Positions 4,046 to 5,686 of a stretch of 5,686 bases of DNA are shown here, piece by piece (the stretch's first letter is position 1; each line of letters starts with the position of its first letter). The position numbers and the translations under genes are program-made. The notes below the pieces were generated by a model. That model was not told where the DNA came from, searched no databases, and saw only the letters and a list, made by a program, of their open reading frames with translations. Location of the stretch: positions 1 through 5,686 of the forward strand of contig SYHM01000129.1 in assembly GCA_005799205.1 (NCBI GenBank), given 5' to 3'. This DNA comes from Planctomycetia bacterium (lineage in GTDB: Bacteria; Planctomycetota; Phycisphaerae; Phycisphaerales; SM1A02).

Positions 4046-5686
4046 TTAGAAGTCCATGCCACCCATGCCACCCATGCCACCCATGCCACCCATGCCGCCC
4101 ATGCCCCCCATGCCACCCATGCCACCACCGTGGTCATGTCCATGGCCACCCTTGGCATCTTCCTTTGGCTTCGGTGCTTCGGTGATGGTTGAATCAGTGA
4201 CGAGCAAGAGTCCTGCGACGCTTGCAGCATTCTGAAGGGCCGAACGATCGACCTTCGCTGGAGTGATGACACCCTGCTTGAAAAGGTCGCCGTAGGTTCG
4301 TGTGAGCGCATTGAATCCGTCGTTGCCCTTCATCTCAGAAACCTTGGCAACCACGACGCTACCGCGCTCGCCAGCGTTCTCTGCGATTGTGCGCAGTGGA
4401 ACCACTAACGCCTCAGCGACCGCATCGACTCCGAAGCACTCGTCGCCATTGCACTCGCCGCGCACCTTCTTGAGGGATGGAATCGCGCGGATAAACGAGA
4501 GGCCTCCGCCAGCAACAACGCCTTCGGCCACTGCTGCGCGTGTCGCGTGCAGTGCGTCTTCGACGCGGCTCTTCTTTTCTTTGAGTTCAGTCTCGCTGCT
4601 CGCGCCGACCTTGATCTGCGCAATGCCCCCTGCGAGTTTCGCAAGGCGCTCTTGCAGCTTCTCACGGTCGTAATCAGAATCGGTGCGCTCGATCTCGCTG
4701 CGGATCTGCGTGCAACGACCCTGAATGCTCTTGGTGCTGCCAGCGCCTTCGACGATCGTCGTGTTGTCGCTGTCGACGACGATCTTCTTAGCCTGACCGA
4801 GTTGCGCGATGGCAACCTTGTCGAGTTCGATGCCGAGATCCTTCATGATGGCGGTGCCGCCGGTGAGGATCGCGAGATCTTCGAGCATCGCCTTGCGACG
4901 GTCGCCGTATCCAGGAGCCTTGACCGCGCAGACATTGAGGACGCCGCGCATCTTGTTGATCACGAGCGTGCTGAGCGCTTCGCCGGTGACATCTTCGGCG
5001 ATGATGATCAGCGGCTTCTTCGACTCCATGACCTTCTCGAGGAAGGGGACAAGCTTGGTGACGGTGTCGATCTTGTCTTCGTGAATAAGAACGAGGGCCT
5101 TCTCGAACTCGACTTCCATCGCCTCGGTGTCTGTGACGAAGTTTGCGCTGAGGTATCCGCGATCGAAGCGCATCCCCTCGACGACCTCGACAACTGTCTC
5201 GCGACCCTTACCTTCTTCGACGGTGATGACCCCATCCTTGCCGACCTTCTCGAAGGCCTCGGCCATGATCGAACCAACCTCGCTGTCGTTGTTGGCGCTG
5301 ATCGAGGCGACATTCTCAATGCCGCCGGTCACGTTGGCAACGGGCTTTGCGGTGCTTGCGATCGTCTCGCATACCGAGGTGACCGCCTTGCGCATGCCGC
5401 GAACGAGTGCGTTCGCGTCTGCTCCAGCGGCGATGTACTTGAGGCCACTTCGAAAGAGCGCTTCGGCGAGCACGGTGGCGGTGGTCGTTCCGTCGCCAGC
5501 GTCATCCGAGGTCTTCGAGGCCGCTTCTTTGACGAGCTTGGCTCCCATGTTTTCGATCTTGTTGCGAAGTTCGATCTCTTCGGCGACGGTGACTCCGTCT
5601 TTGGTGACCGACGGACCGCCCCAGCTCTTGTCGAGCACCGCATTGCGTCCGCGAGGACCGAGGGTGCTCTTGACTGCGTTGGCGAG
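4046..5686 (-). CDS. groEL: GroEL-1 (Hsp60 chaperonin), N-terminus beyond window, His-containing GGM-rich tail
   Basis: The frame is open to the right edge, giving 546 residues; comparison with E. coli GroEL places the first visible residue at about position 23, so about 22 residues are missing and the full protein would be near 568. Nucleotide-site motifs are intact: LGPRGRN, TKDG (D52 equivalent), AGDGTTTATVL (D87 equivalent) and VEDALHATRA (D398 equivalent), followed by VAGGG. The C-terminus has a GGHGHDHGGG linker, eight GGM units and a final DF. The apical groove reads GYLSANF, with Asn at the place of E. coli Y203. The inter-ring position equal to E461 is Arg (NAGERGS), while the R452 equivalent is kept. 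This gene is the more canonical GroEL at the tail and lies first in the visible cluster, followed by groES. A GTG at 5638 is internal (RNAVLDKSW) and is not the start. Confidence 0.97.
   Translation of the reverse strand, partial: LANAVKSTLGPRGRNAVLDKSWGGPSVTKDGVTVAEEIELRNKIENMGAKLVKEAASKTSDDAGDGTTTATVLAEALFRSGLKYIAAGADANALVRGMRKAVTSVCETIASTAKPVANVTGGIENVASISANNDSEVGSIMAEAFEKVGKDGVITVEEGKGRETVVEVVEGMRFDRGYLSANFVTDTEAMEVEFEKALVLIHEDKIDTVTKLVPFLEKVMESKKPLIIIAEDVTGEALSTLVINKMRGVLNVCAVKAPGYGDRRKAMLEDLAILTGGTAIMKDLGIELDKVAIAQLGQAKKIVVDSDNTTIVEGAGSTKSIQGRCTQIRSEIERTDSDYDREKLQERLAKLAGGIAQIKVGASSETELKEKKSRVEDALHATRAAVAEGVVAGGGLSFIRAIPSLKKVRGECNGDECFGVDAVAEALVVPLRTIAENAGERGSVVVAKVSEMKGNDGFNALTRTYGDLFKQGVITPAKVDRSALQNAASVAGLLLVTDSTITEAPKPKEDAKGGHGHDHGGGMGGMGGMGGMGGMGGMGGMGGMDF
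4055..4126 (-). repeat. Eight 9-bp tandem units encoding the GGM tail of GroEL-1
   Basis: Eight in-frame 9-base units (GGTGGCATG on the minus strand, with small third-position variants at the units near 4094-4108) encode (GGM)8 at the GroEL-1 C-terminus. Near-identical DNA units suggest expansion or contraction by slippage. The flexible GGM tail of GroEL is known to project into the bottom of the folding cavity. Confidence 0.92.

Noticed and set aside
4055..4126. Regular 9-bp tandem units as a possible CRISPR or satellite element
   Set aside because: They are in frame within groEL-1 and encode the expected GGM tail; there are no unique spacers.
3994..4311. Minus-strand open frame overlapping the groEL-1 3' end in another frame
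   Set aside because: Its VAWVAWVAW-type repeat is the out-of-frame reading of the GGM-coding repeats, not a membrane protein.
5636..5638. GTG as a start codon for groEL-1
   Set aside because: The frame continues upstream to the window edge with clear GroEL sequence (LANAVKSTLGPRGRNAV), so this codon is an internal valine.

Overview
The window is one leftward (minus-strand) chaperone gene cluster of moderately GC-rich bacterial DNA, with almost no non-coding space. In transcription order (right to left) it holds a groEL missing its first ~22 codons at the window edge (groEL-1, 5686-4046), groES (3980-3687), a second complete groEL (groEL-2, 3620-2007), dnaJ (1930-773), grpE (754-227), and the N-terminal 75 codons of an FmdB-type zinc-ribbon protein that runs off the left edge (225-1). 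No plus-strand gene is credible. The longest plus-strand open frames lie antisense to dnaJ and groEL-2, which are well-conserved proteins. No gap between genes exceeds 76 bases.

Organism: a single groES flanked by two divergent groEL genes, with dnaJ before grpE and no dnaK alongside, fits what I recall of Planctomycetota heat-shock clusters. A Planctomycetota or related PVC-group bacterium is my best guess, with low to moderate confidence, since it rests on gene order and protein style and not on a database search.

How the genes work together: GroEL-1 or GroEL-2 with the GroES lid would form the folding chamber. DnaJ (J-protein) and GrpE (nucleotide exchange factor) are the two cofactors of DnaK, which must be encoded elsewhere. 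The cluster therefore joins both major ATP-dependent folding machines in one transcription direction. The two GroELs are not redundant copies. GroEL-1 has a His-containing linker and eight GGM units at its C-terminus. GroEL-2 has no GGM tail and ends in a short polar sequence. They also differ at positions that in E. coli GroEL contact substrate or the opposite ring.

Regulatory structure visible in the DNA: a strong intrinsic terminator (1944-1990) on the minus strand lies between groEL-2 and dnaJ, only 13 bases before the dnaJ start. It probably separates a high-output groE part from a lower-output dnaJ-grpE-fmdB part. A second hairpin without a U-tract (3669-3686) follows the groES stop codon directly. 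The main promoter and any heat-shock operator upstream of groEL-1 are outside the window. I saw no CIRCE-like inverted repeat in the gaps that are visible.
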